From the NCBI RefSeq assembly GCF_900269665.1, contig NZ_LT985361.1, forward strand, positions 8,786,174 to 8,850,173: a stretch of 64,000 nucleotides of DNA. The letters are read 5' to 3'. The notes beneath the pieces are model-generated. The model was not told the origin of the DNA. It saw nothing but the letters and a program-made list of their open reading frames with translations, and ran no database searches. The translations under genes and the position numbers were made by a program. Position 1 is the stretch's first letter. The number at the start of each line of letters is the position of its first letter. This document shows, piece after piece, positions 6,970-15,416 of the stretch. Source of the DNA: Nocardia suismassiliense (lineage in GTDB: Bacteria > Actinomycetota > Actinomycetes > Mycobacteriales > Mycobacteriaceae).

Positions 6970-7943
6970 GACAACCAGTGTGCGGCCTCGGTCGCCCAGT
7001 AGGTGAGCACGATGTCCGCGCCCGCCCGCCGGATCCCCATGAGCGACTCGAGGATGGCGCCGCGCCGATCGATCCAGCCGCGTTCGGCGGCGGCGGTGAT
7101 CATCGCGTACTCGCCGGAGATCTGGTACGCCGCGACCGGAACGGTGGAGTGGTCGGCGACGTCGCGCAGGATGTCCAGGTAGGACATGGCCGGCTTGACC
7201 ATCACGATGTCCGCGCCCTCGGCCAGGTCCAGCTGGAGTTCGCGGATCGCCTCGCGGCGGTTCGCCGGGTCCTGCTGGTAGCTGCGCCGGTCGCCTTCCA
7301 GCGACGAGGCGACGGCCTCGCGGAACGGGCCGTAGAACGCCGAGGCGTACTTGGCGGCGTAGGCGAGGATGCCGGTGTCGGTGCGCCCGACCGCGTCCAG
7401 GCCGCGCCTGATCGCGCCGACTTGGCCGTCCATCATGCCGCTGGTGCCGAGCAGGTCCGCGCCCGCGGCGGCCTGGGCCAGCGCCATCTCGACGTAGCGG
7501 TGCAGGGTGGCGTCGTTGTCGACCGAACCGTCGGGCCCGAGTACCCCGCAGTGCCCGTGATCGGTGAATTCGTCGAGACAGGTGTCGGCCATGAGCACCG
7601 TCGAGTCGCCGACCTCGTCGGCCAGCGCGCGCAGGCCGCGGTTCAGGATGCCGTCCGGATCGCTGGCCTGGCTGCCGGTGGCGTCCTTGTCCTCGTGGCG
7701 CGGCACGCCGAACAGCATCAGCCCGCCGACGCCCGCGGTCACCGCTTCGACGGCGGCCTTGCGCAGCGAATCCATCGAATGCTGCTGCACGCCGGGCATC
7801 GAGCTGATTTCCCGTGGCTCTTCCAGGCCGTCGGCCACGAACATCGGCAGCACCAATTGCCGTGGCTCCAGCGTGGTTTCGGCCACGAGACGACGCATGG
7901 CGGGGGTACGGCGCAACCGCCGTGGGCGGTCCAATCCGGTCAT
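6966..7943 (-). CDS. hemB: Delta-aminolevulinic acid dehydratase (porphobilinogen synthase)
   Basis: Condenses two 5-aminolevulinate molecules to porphobilinogen. 325 residues from ATG at 7943, usual length. Schiff-base lysines K198 (AAKYASAFYGPFR) and K250 (VMVKPAMSYLD) are present. The metal loop reads DTCLDEFTDHGHCG (about residues 120-133). Only two of the usual three zinc cysteines remain and one position is Asp, so magnesium dependence is likely. It is separated from rex-hemACD by a plus-strand island. It faces the divergent gene at 8187 across 243 bases. Confidence 0.97.
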   Translation of the reverse strand: MTGLDRPRRLRRTPAMRRLVAETTLEPRQLVLPMFVADGLEEPREISSMPGVQQHSMDSLRKAAVEAVTAGVGGLMLFGVPRHEDKDATGSQASDPDGILNRGLRALADEVGDSTVLMADTCLDEFTDHGHCGVLGPDGSVDNDATLHRYVEMALAQAAAGADLLGTSGMMDGQVGAIRRGLDAVGRTDTGILAYAAKYASAFYGPFREAVASSLEGDRRSYQQDPANRREAIRELQLDLAEGADIVMVKPAMSYLDILRDVADHSTVPVAAYQISGEYAMITAAAERGWIDRRGAILESLMGIRRAGADIVLTYWATEAAHWLS

Positions 7944-8111
7944 AACCGCACGATACGCCCGGCGCCGGGCGCGGTCGCGAGCGCCCGTCACCTCGCGCGC
8001 GAGGCAGCTCGATCCGCCGGGACGGAGTCCGCCGTTTCGCCACGACAACGGCTCGACCGCGGGCCCGGCATGCACACACCGGCCCGCCGAGCCCGAGTAC
8101 GGGGGCAACGG

Positions 8112-8127
8112 TGTGTGAAATCACACA
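8112..8127. promoter_or_regulatory. TGTGTGA-AA-TCACACA palindrome, CRP/GntR-like operator
   Basis: Perfect seven-base arms with a two-base centre, 59 bases before the ATG at 8187 and 168 bases before hemB on the other strand. Read as TGTGT-N6-ACACA it differs from the CRP-type consensus TGTGA-N6-TCACA by one base per arm. It is the only clear regulatory element in the divergent hemB/8187 interval (7944-8186); the rest is featureless GC-rich sequence. Confidence 0.5.
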
Positions 8128-8186
8128 TGCCGCGCAGGCCGATGGCGCATACTCCGACAAGAGGGCGAGACCCCCTGGGGGACAGC

Positions 8187-8972
8187 ATGACCGAACCGCA
8201 CACCGAAATCTCGCTGGCCCGAGCCGCCGACTTCGAGTCGTGGGTTGCGGTCCTACTGTCGGACTGGTGGCCGGTGCTCACCGGTGGACTCACACCACCG
8301 GCGACGACCCTGCGCGCCTGGCGCGCCGCCGACGCCACCGGGCAGATCTTCCGCGTCGAGTTCATCGCCCGGCAGCTGGCCGAGCCCGAGCTGATGACGG
8401 TGGCGCGGCGCGCCTTCGACGACCTCGGCATGACACCGGACGAGCGCGAGATGACGCAGAGCCTGGGCAGGCACCTGGTCGGGCACACCGAGGACGCCAC
8501 CGTGCAGCTGCGTTTCTCCGACACCGCGCACACCATCTTCCTGCGCCTGCAGAGCAGGCCGTGTCAGGTCTCCACCGCCGCCGGGTGGCAGCTGAGCGCC
8601 ATACCCGACGCCACGCTGCCGTTCCCGAACACCACGACCGGGCCGATGGACATCCGGGTGGCCCGCAACAGCGCAAGGCATCTGCTCGCGCAGCACAGCG
8701 CGCGGTTCGCCACGCCTGCCGATCCGTTCCAGCTCGGACCGCAGGGGCACGTCTCCGATGTGGGCTGGGCGTTCGTCTTTCCCTGGTCGACCACGTCCTG
8801 GTACGCCGACGGCACCTCGCCGGTGCTGGAGCCGGGCACCAAGGGGCCGATCGTGGTGGTGAAGGACACTGGAGATACCTGGTTGCTCGACAGCCTGAGC
8901 AGCTACGAATCCCAGCTCGCCGAGTACGCCGACGCCAACGGTTACCGGCACGGCACGCCCGATCCGGCCTGA
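8187..8972 (+). CDS. Hypothetical protein with possible YrhB/Imm35-like C-terminus
   Basis: 261 residues; GGGG ribosome-binding site seven bases or so before the ATG. Soluble, no signal peptide. The first half (FESWVAVLLSDWWPVLTGG, LRAWRAADATGQIFRVEFIARQL) is not recognised. The last 70 residues (WAFVFPW, then GPIVVVKDTGDTWLLDSL, then LAEYADANGYRHG) resemble the YrhB/Imm35 fold in pattern: an aromatic strand, a G-P-I-x-V hairpin with a D-T-G-D turn, and a C-terminal helix. That match is by eye. It is followed after 30 bases by a Sel1-repeat gene on the same strand. A polymorphic-toxin immunity role is possible but there is no toxin in view. Confidence 0.7.
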   Translation: MTEPHTEISLARAADFESWVAVLLSDWWPVLTGGLTPPATTLRAWRAADATGQIFRVEFIARQLAEPELMTVARRAFDDLGMTPDEREMTQSLGRHLVGHTEDATVQLRFSDTAHTIFLRLQSRPCQVSTAAGWQLSAIPDATLPFPNTTTGPMDIRVARNSARHLLAQHSARFATPADPFQLGPQGHVSDVGWAFVFPWSTTSWYADGTSPVLEPGTKGPIVVVKDTGDTWLLDSLSSYESQLAEYADANGYRHGTPDPA

Positions 8973-9002
8973 AAGGTCCGCGATGACCCGAACCGCTCCG
9001 TC

Positions 9003-9881
9003 ATGACATCGCCTGCGCCGGATGCCCGGCCCGATCCGGTGCCCACCGCGCACCAGCGCAGGCTCGACACGCTGCGCGCCATGGCCGAGCGCGGCGACCT
9101 CGGCGCCATGGCGCAGCTAGCGCACCTGCTGCGCGAGGCGGACGAGCTGGACGGCGCCGAGCACTGGTTCCGCACGGCCGCCGAGCGCGGCAGCGCGGCC
9201 GCCATGACCGATCTCGGGCTGCTGCTCGGCACGCACGGCCGGATCGCCGAGGCGGTGCGCTGGCTGGTGGCGGCGGACGCCGCGGGCTGTCCCGGTGCGG
9301 GCCTGCACCTCGGATTGCTGCATCTGGAGCGCGGCAAGATCGATGACGCCGAACGATGGCTGCGGCCCGCGGCCGAGGCCGGGTCGCCGGAAGCGTTGTG
9401 CAACATGGGCGTTGTCGCCAATCGACGCGGTTGCAACGACGAGGCCGAACAGTGGTACGAGCGCGCCGCCCAGGCCGGAAACCCCACGGCCATGCGAACT
9501 TTGGGCCTCTACATGGCGAGGCGCGGCGAACTGGACCGGGCCGTCGAGCTGCTCACCGAGGCGGTCCGGCGCGGGCGCACCGACGCCATGGCCATTCTGG
9601 GCTCACTGCATCTGGACCACGAGGACACCGCGGCGGGCGAGTACTGGTTGCGGCGCGGTGCCGAAGCCGGCGACCCCGACTCGATGTTCCATCTCGCCCT
9701 GTTCCTGCGCGAGCAGGATGCCGCTCCGTTCGCAGGCGATCTGAGCGAGCCGGGCGTCCTGCGCGCGGCCGCGGCGATCGCCACCGGCCGGACACCGGCC
9801 CAGCAAGAAGCCAGGCAACTGCTGGAACGCGCCGCCGCGCTGGGCCATCCGCAGTCGCTGCACCTGCTGCACGACATCTGA
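9003..9881 (+). CDS. Sel1/TPR-like repeat protein
   Basis: 292 residues made almost entirely of about seven 35-residue alpha-hairpin repeats from residue 20 on. Recurring signatures are A-E-R-G-(D/S)-x-x-A-M-x-x-L-(A/G) and A-E-x-W-(F/L/Y)-x-x-A-A-E-A-G, the Sel1-like pattern. No signal peptide, so it is a cytoplasmic adaptor, probably holding protein partners. The start ATG at 9003 lacks a strong ribosome-binding site. With only 30 bases from the preceding gene it is probably co-transcribed, and a hairpin with a T-run closes the unit. Confidence 0.85.
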   Translation: MTSPAPDARPDPVPTAHQRRLDTLRAMAERGDLGAMAQLAHLLREADELDGAEHWFRTAAERGSAAAMTDLGLLLGTHGRIAEAVRWLVAADAAGCPGAGLHLGLLHLERGKIDDAERWLRPAAEAGSPEALCNMGVVANRRGCNDEAEQWYERAAQAGNPTAMRTLGLYMARRGELDRAVELLTEAVRRGRTDAMAILGSLHLDHEDTAAGEYWLRRGAEAGDPDSMFHLALFLREQDAAPFAGDLSEPGVLRAAAAIATGRTPAQQEARQLLERAAALGHPQSLHLLHDI

Positions 9882-9895
9882 CGATCGGGTTCGCC

Positions 9896-9920
9896 AAAAC
9901 CGTTGCGGCCAGCGGTTTTT
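9896..9920 (+). terminator. Rho-independent terminator after Sel1-repeat gene
   Basis: AAAACCGTTG (9896-9905) pairs with CAGCGGTTTT (9910-9919), including one G-T pair, around a CGGC loop, followed by another T. It begins 15 bases after the stop at 9881. Confidence 0.75.
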
Positions 9921-9928
9921 GTCGGTGC

Positions 9929-9947
9929 CCTTCGATATAATCGAAGG
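9929..9947 (+). promoter_or_regulatory. Palindromic promoter with TATAAT -10 box
   Basis: CCTTCGATATAATCGAAGG has eight-base arms around ATA and contains a perfect -10 hexamer TATAAT at 9936-9941. No good -35 is seen at 16-18 bases. A repressor bound to this palindrome would cover the -10. Transcription would start near 9948. A second hairpin, GGGGGCTCG-C-CGAGTCCCC (9957-9975, one G-T pair), falls in the resulting leader. Confidence 0.6.
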
Positions 9948-9997
9948 AGTGTTCGAGGGGGCTCGCCGAGTCCCCGATCGCAACGGGAGGGAAGCCT

Positions 9998-10270
9998 GTG
10001 CCCGCGACGAAGACCGTCCTCATCGATCGTCCCTACACACCGCTGGAGAAGAAGCCGCTGCCCGCTGGGCGGCCGCGGTCGTGGTACGTCCGCCACAACC
10101 GCAAGCTCAAGGCGATGCGCCTGACCATCGCCCTGCTGGATTCGGGGGTCTACAACCCGAGCAACGCCAACAACAAGCGGATTCGGCACACCGCCGAGGT
10201 CGTCGGCGTTCGCCCACCCTCCGATACCACCTGCAACATGGTGCGCACGCTGATGCGCAAGCGGTACTGA
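9998..10270 (+). CDS. Small basic hypothetical protein
   Basis: 90 residues from a GTG with a GGGAGGG ribosome-binding site. Basic, soluble and without Cys except one near the C-terminus (TTCNMVRTLMRKRY). The central part, RPRSWYVRHNRKLKAMRLTI followed by LDSGVYNPSNANNKRIRHT, looks like a compact helical nucleic-acid-binding fold, but no family is recognised. It is a single-gene unit between its own palindromic promoter and a bidirectional terminator. Confidence 0.75.
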   Translation: MPATKTVLIDRPYTPLEKKPLPAGRPRSWYVRHNRKLKAMRLTIALLDSGVYNPSNANNKRIRHTAEVVGVRPPSDTTCNMVRTLMRKRY

Positions 10271-10340
10271 GGCACCGCTGATCGGGCCGGCGGTATCCGC
10301 ACCGGACGCCGTCGGTCCCGGGCTATGGCGTCGCGAAAAG

Positions 10341-10376
10341 CACCCTGCCCGTATCGAACTCGGTACGGGCAGGGTG
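10341..10376. terminator. Bidirectional hairpin between convergent genes
   Basis: Thirteen-base perfect arms, CACCCTGCCCGTA (10341-10353) and TACGGGCAGGGTG (10364-10376), around a 10-base loop. It sits between the plus gene ending at 10270 and the minus-strand rex-hem operon ending at 10388. The preceding AAAA (10337-10340) gives a short T-run on the minus strand. Confidence 0.8.
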
Positions 10377-10387
10377 AGCAGAGCGGG

Positions 10388-11953
10388 TCAGCGGCTGCGG
10401 CGGCTCTTCTTCCGCGGCGGGGGCAGCAGGCCCTCGGCGCGGAGCCGGGCCGCATGTTCGGCCAGCGCCTCGACCAGCGGACCGACCTGGGCGACCTCGG
10501 GCTGCACATCGACCCGCAGACCGAATTCGATGGCGGTCTCGGCGGTCTTGGGGCCGATGCACGCGACGATGGTGCGCGTGTGCGGCTTGCCCGCGATGCC
10601 GACCAGATTGCGGACCGTGGAGGACGAGGTGAACAGCACGGCGTCGAAACCGCCGGTCTTGATCATCTCGCGGGTCTCCGCGGGCGGCGGCGAGGCCCGC
10701 ACCGTGCGGTAGGCGGTGACATCGTCGATCTCCCAGCCGCGATCCCGCAGGCCCTCGGCCAGCGTCTCGGTGGCGATGTCGGCGCGCGGCAACAGAACCC
10801 GGTTCACCGGATCGAAAACGTCGTCGTAGGGCGGGAAGTCGGCGAGCAGGCCCTCGGAGGACTGTTCGCCGCTGGGCACCAGCTCCGGGTTGATGCCGAA
10901 CGAACGCACCTTGTCCGCGGTGGCCTCACCGACGCAGGCGATCTTCACGCCGGAGAAAGCCCGTGCGTCCAAACCGAACTCGGCGAACTTCTCCCACACC
11001 GCGCGCACCGCGTTGGTGGAGGTGAACACCACCCACTGGTAGCGGCCGTCGACCAGGCCCTTCACCGCGCGCTCCATCTGCGCGGGGCTGCGCGGCGGCT
11101 CGACCGCGATCGTCGGCACCTCCATCGGAATGGCGCCGTGCGTGACCAGCCGTTCGCTCATCTCGCCCGCCTGATCCTTGGTGCGCGGCACCAGCACGGT
11201 CCAGCCGTACAGCGCCCGCGACTCCCACCAGGACATCTTCGAGCGCGCCGCGACCACCTTGCCGATGGTCACCACCAGCGGACCGACCAGCTCGGAGGCG
11301 GCGCTGTTCAGCGTGGCCAGGGTGGCCTCGATGGTGCGCTGCTGCCGGGTGGTGCCGCGCACGGTCACCGCGACCGGGGTCTGCGGCGCCATGCCGTGCT
11401 CCACCAGGGCACTCGCGGTTTCGGCCAGGTGGCCCGAGGTCGCGTGCAGCACCAGCGGTCCGGGCGCGGCGGCCAGCGCGGCCCAGTCGCCCTCGCCGCG
11501 CACGTCGGCCTCGGTGTGCCCGGAGCCGAGCGCGATGCCCGCGTAACTCGGCACCGCCGAGCCGTTGGGCAGGCCGGGCAGCACCTCGAACACCATGTGC
11601 GAGCGGGTCACCGCGTTGACCTCGGCGATCACCGAATCGGTCGTCAACGGGTCACCGGCGACGACGCGAACCACGTCGTGGCCGTTGCGGGCCTCGGCGA
11701 TCAGCGTCTTGGCCACCTCGGCGGGCTCGCCCAGGGCGGGCCGCACGTCGACCGAAGACTCACCGTCGGCGCCGGGCTCGACCGCGGTCCCGATCAGGGC
11801 GAGCACGCCCTTGTCGACGTCGGGGTCGGTGAAGGCGAGCGTCGCGCGCCCGATCACCTCGCGAGCGCGCACGGTGAGCAGCGCCGGGTCCCCGGGACCT
11901 GACCCGACGAAAAGGATCCGACCAGGATGCTTCTTGGTAGCTCGACCGCTCAT
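10388..11953 (-). CDS. hemD: Bifunctional uroporphyrinogen-III C-methyltransferase/synthase
   Basis: Two-domain enzyme usual in actinobacteria. Residues about 10-240 are the SAM uroporphyrinogen methyltransferase domain (RILFVGSGPGDPALLTVRA near the start, VRVVAGDPLTTD). Residues about 260-510 are uroporphyrinogen-III synthase (WTVLVPRTKDQAG, VVFTSTNAVRAVWEKF, DAVLFTSSSTVRNLVG). 521 residues with a basic C-terminal tail. The ATG overlaps the hemC stop by four bases. Last gene of rex-hemA-hemC-hemD. It cyclises hydroxymethylbilane and may also send uroporphyrinogen III toward siroheme or cobalamin. Confidence 0.95.
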   Translation of the reverse strand: MSGRATKKHPGRILFVGSGPGDPALLTVRAREVIGRATLAFTDPDVDKGVLALIGTAVEPGADGESSVDVRPALGEPAEVAKTLIAEARNGHDVVRVVAGDPLTTDSVIAEVNAVTRSHMVFEVLPGLPNGSAVPSYAGIALGSGHTEADVRGEGDWAALAAAPGPLVLHATSGHLAETASALVEHGMAPQTPVAVTVRGTTRQQRTIEATLATLNSAASELVGPLVVTIGKVVAARSKMSWWESRALYGWTVLVPRTKDQAGEMSERLVTHGAIPMEVPTIAVEPPRSPAQMERAVKGLVDGRYQWVVFTSTNAVRAVWEKFAEFGLDARAFSGVKIACVGEATADKVRSFGINPELVPSGEQSSEGLLADFPPYDDVFDPVNRVLLPRADIATETLAEGLRDRGWEIDDVTAYRTVRASPPPAETREMIKTGGFDAVLFTSSSTVRNLVGIAGKPHTRTIVACIGPKTAETAIEFGLRVDVQPEVAQVGPLVEALAEHAARLRAEGLLPPPRKKSRRSR

Positions 11954-13044
11954 TGGTTGTTCTCCATTGGGCTGGGTTGGGTGAAGTCTCGGGCGGGCGC
12001 ATTCACCGCCTGTGTATCCGAACCGATTTCCGGTTCGAGGGCGCTGAGCCCTTCAGAGGCGCTGGATTGTTCGGTGACACTGAGCAATTCGCGCGCGCCC
12101 AGATCGAGCAACTCGCGAGCCAGCGCGCGGCCGAGCTCATCCGCATTCGCAGGCGCTCCGACTATCGAGGCACGAAGCACATCGGAGCCGTCGACGGCGG
12201 CCGCGCAGCCGCGCAGCGACAGTTCGTCGAAGATCCGGCCGTCCTCGTCGATCGACTCGACCACCTCGGCGAGCGCGCCGATCGGCGCGGTGCAGCCCGC
12301 CTCCAGTTCGGCGAGCAACGCCCGCTCGGCAACGACCGACGCGCGGGTGGGGGCATCGTCCAGTGCGGTGAGCACCTCGATGAGTTCTTTGTCGTCGCTG
12401 CGGCATTCGACGGCCAGCGCACCCTGGCCCGGCGCGGGCAGCATCTGCACCGGCTCCAAGGCCTCGGTCACCGCGTCGAGCCGGTCGATTCTGGCCAGGC
12501 CCGCTCTGGCGACCACGACCGCGTCGAGTTCGCCTTCGCTGACCCTGCGCAGCCGGGTGTCCAGGTTGCCGCGCAGCGGCACGATGTCCAGGCCGAGACC
12601 GAGCGCCCGCAGCTGCGAGACGCGCCGCGGCGCGGAGGTACCGACGCGGGCACCCGCGGGCAGCTCGCCGAGCACCAGGCCGTCGCGGGCGACCAGCGCG
12701 TCGCGCGGATCCTCCCGGACCGGAATGGCGGCGATGGTGAAGCGCGGGTCCTGGGCGGTCGGCAGGTCCTTGTAGGAGTGCACCGCGATGTCGATGGCGC
12801 CTGCGGCCAGCTCGTCGCGCAGCGCCGAGGTGAATACGCCGACGCCGATCTGCTGCACCGGTTCCGACGACAGATCACCGGCGGTCTTGACCACGACCAG
12901 CTCGGCTTCGTGTCCGGCGGCGATCAGCGCGTCGCGGATGGTGGCCGACTGGGTGAGCGCGAGCAAGCTGCCTCGGGTACCGATGCGCCACGGCGCACCG
13001 GTGCTGCCTGCCGTCACGTTGTCCTCTTCCTGCACGAGTGTCAT
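11950..13044 (-). CDS. hemC: Porphobilinogen deaminase (hydroxymethylbilane synthase)
   Basis: Polymerises four porphobilinogen units. 364 residues. Motifs IGTRGSLLALTQ, HSYKDLPT and RGNLDTRL are visible, and the dipyrromethane cofactor cysteine is C251 in LEAGCTAPIGA. The tail after residue 300 is longer than in E. coli. A GTG ten codons after the ATG (before TAGSTGAPWRIG) is an alternative start and would give a more usual N-terminus. Overlaps hemD by ATGA and follows hemA after 79 bases. Confidence 0.96.
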   Translation of the reverse strand: MTLVQEEDNVTAGSTGAPWRIGTRGSLLALTQSATIRDALIAAGHEAELVVVKTAGDLSSEPVQQIGVGVFTSALRDELAAGAIDIAVHSYKDLPTAQDPRFTIAAIPVREDPRDALVARDGLVLGELPAGARVGTSAPRRVSQLRALGLGLDIVPLRGNLDTRLRRVSEGELDAVVVARAGLARIDRLDAVTEALEPVQMLPAPGQGALAVECRSDDKELIEVLTALDDAPTRASVVAERALLAELEAGCTAPIGALAEVVESIDEDGRIFDELSLRGCAAAVDGSDVLRASIVGAPANADELGRALARELLDLGARELLSVTEQSSASEGLSALEPEIGSDTQAVNAPARDFTQPSPMENNQ

Positions 13045-13123
13045 GCCCGCACCTCACGGGTGCGCGGCGCGGCCATGTCGGCCTTTCGTCGCACGGTGCC
13101 GCTGGTTCGTTCGCCCCGCGCGC

Positions 13124-14562
13124 TCATGCCGGGTGCCCCTGTTCGTCGGCGCGGTGGCTCGCCGTGAAGTCGTCGGCCAGCGCGATATCGGCGTCGGTGA
13201 GCAGGATGCCCGCGTGGTCGCCGATCGCGGTGATCTCCATCGGCGCGGCAACCGCCTGCGCCGCACCCGGTTTCAGCTCAAACAGCTCGCGCAGCGCCTC
13301 GGCGTAGCTGTCGCCGCCGGGCGTGGAGGCCAGCTGCTTGACCCGCACCGTCGGCGCGTGCAGCAGCTTGTCGACCACCCGGCGCACCGTGCGGGCCACC
13401 TCGTCGCGTTCCGGATCGGCCAGGCTGGGCAGCCGCGAATCCAGCCGCAGCAGTTCGGCTTCGACCACCTCGGCGGCGCGCTGGCGTAGCGCGGCGACGG
13501 TCGGGGTGACCTCGGCCATGCGCTGGCCGGTCAGGTATTTGGCGAGTTCGTCGGCGACGATCGCGCGGGCGGCGGCGGTGTCGTCGGCGGCCGCGCCCGC
13601 GGCCGGATCGCGCTGCAAGGTCTCGATGTCGATGACCGTCACGCCGGGCAGTCCGGCCACCGCGTGTTCGACGTCACGGGGCAGGCCGAGGTCGCAGAAC
13701 ACCAACGGCCGCTCCGCCGTGGCGGATTCGAGGCCGCGCTCGCGCTCGGTCAACGCCCGGTGGGTGTCGGCCAGCGTCACCACGTTGCCGACCGCGCCGG
13801 TACAGGTGATGACCACATCGGCGAGGGCCATCGCCTCGGTGAGCCTGGACAGCTCCATCGCCTCGGCGGCGACGCCGTAGCTGCCCGCGGTCTCCGCGAG
13901 CCGCGCGGCCCGCGCCATGGTGCGGTTCACCACGATGATCCGGCCGATGCCGGCCCGCGAAAGATGCGCCACCGCAAGGCTGCCCATCGCACCGGCGCCG
14001 ACCACCACCGCGGTCTGCCCGGCCAGCGGGCCGAGCACGTGCTGCGCGCGATCCAGCGCCACCGAGACCACCGACGCGCCGGCCCGATCGATGCCGGTCT
14101 CCGAATGCACCCGCTTGCCGACCCGCAGCGCGTGCTGGGCCAGCTCGTGCAGCGTCCGGCCGACGCCTGCTGCGCGTCGGCGGAGGCGTAGGCGCCGCGG
14201 ATCTGGCTGAGCACCTGCTGCTCGCCGATCACCATCGAATCCAGGCCGCTGGCCACCGCGAACAAGTGTTCGGCGGCGGCCTCGCTGTAGCGGACGTAGG
14301 CGTGCTTGGTCAGATCGGGCAGCGGCAACCCGGAATGCTTGGTGAGCAGGTCGCCGACCTCGGCGAGACCGCCGTGGAAGGCGTCGACTACGGCGTAGAC
14401 CTCGACCCGATTGCAGGTGGAGACGATCATCGCCTCGGAGACGTGGCTCGAGGTGAGCATGCGGTCGATCAGCTTGGGCCGGTCGGCGTCGGTGATGGCA
14501 ACCTTTTCCAGCACCGAGACGGGCGCACTCCTGTGCGAAATCCCGACCAGAAGTACGCTCAT
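13124..14562 (-). CDS. hemA: Glutamyl-tRNA reductase, interrupted by a one-base frameshift
   Basis: First committed step of the C5 pathway: NADPH reduction of glutamyl-tRNA to glutamate-1-semialdehyde. The N-terminal part (14562 down to about 14165) has MSVLLVGISHRSAPVSVLE, catalytic Cys in STCNRVEVYAVVDAFHGG, and GLDSMVIGEQQVLSQI. The C-terminal part (to 13124) has the Rossmann motif VVGAGAMGSLAVAHL. The two lie in different frames. Restoring one G at about 14164/14165 (coding strand GCG-TCGGCCGG to GCG-GTCGGCCGG) joins them as QQAVGRTLHELAQHALRVGKRVHSETG and gives 479 residues. An essential, otherwise intact gene suggests a sequence error rather than a pseudogene. The start overlaps the rex stop (ATGA). 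Confidence 0.9.
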
Positions 14563-15416
14563 GGAGAAACCACCGATCCCTTGCTGCTTGGCTCCGTTGC
14601 CGTATGCGAGGACGCCGTATGCGCGGCTGCCGAATGCTTGAGTGCCTGATGGATCGCCGAGGTGTGCGCGGTGGGCGCGCGGCGGCTGAGCCTGCCCGCG
14701 GCGGGGCGCGTGGCCTCGGTGTTCGCCGGAGCCTCGGACGTGTTGTCCGCGTTGCGCACTCGCTCGAACGACAGCATCTGCAGTTCGACCGCGAGATCGA
14801 CCCGGCGCAGTTCGACCGTCGCGGGGGCGATCAGCTCACAGGGCGCGAAGCTCAGGATGGATTGCAGCCCCGCCGCGACCAGCCGGTCGCAGGCGTCCTG
14901 GGCCGCGTCGTCGGGCACGGTGATGACCGCGATGGTGGGTTCGAGCGCGGCGACCGCCTCGGCCAGCCCGGCGACGTCGCGCACCACCAAACCGGCGACC
15001 GGCAGGCCGATCACCTCGGGGTGGTTGTCGAAGATGCCGACCACGGTGAAGCCACGCCGCTGGAACCCGCCGTAGCCGACCAGCGCCCGGCCGAGATTCC
15101 CGGCGCCGACGAGCACCACGCGGTGTCCCTGCGACAGGCCGAGCACATCCTCGATCCTTGCCCGCAACCTGGCTACGTCATAGCCGACACCCCGTACGCC
15201 ATTGGGTCCGAGGAAGGAAAGGTCCTTGCGCAACTTCGCCGAATTGACACCCGCCGCGACAGCGAGTTCCTCACTCGATACGATGGCAACACCTTCGTCG
15301 GCCAACGTGGCGAGGACCCGGAGATAGGTCGCCAGTCGCGCGACGGTGGCCTGCGGGATGTCCTTCTGCAGAGCCCTGCCGGAGACGCCGCCCGGCGCCT
15401 CATGCTGCTCTGTCAC
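14559..15416 (-). CDS. rex: Redox-sensing transcriptional repressor Rex
   Basis: NADH/NAD+-sensing repressor. 285 residues from GTG at 15416 with GGAG upstream. The winged-helix domain is at about residues 15-95 (VARLATYLRVL, VSSEELAVAAGVNSAKLRKDLSFLG). The Rossmann domain begins near residue 105 (VVLVGAGNLGRALVGYGGF). The domain-swap helix region is at VELRRVDLAVELQMLSF. A 55-60 residue low-complexity tail rich in Ala, His, Ser and Thr follows. First gene of rex-hemACD, the arrangement known in Streptomyces, and probably autoregulated through the operator at 15577. Confidence 0.97.
   Translation of the reverse strand: MTEQHEAPGGVSGRALQKDIPQATVARLATYLRVLATLADEGVAIVSSEELAVAAGVNSAKLRKDLSFLGPNGVRGVGYDVARLRARIEDVLGLSQGHRVVLVGAGNLGRALVGYGGFQRRGFTVVGIFDNHPEVIGLPVAGLVVRDVAGLAEAVAALEPTIAVITVPDDAAQDACDRLVAAGLQSILSFAPCELIAPATVELRRVDLAVELQMLSFERVRNADNTSEAPANTEATRPAAGRLSRRAPTAHTSAIHQALKHSAAAHTASSHTATEPSSKGSVVSP

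Noticed and set aside
10325..11902. 525-codon plus-strand open frame opposite hemD
   Set aside because: Antisense shadow of the uroporphyrinogen methyltransferase/synthase gene; composition is His/Arg/Gly-rich and no motif fits.
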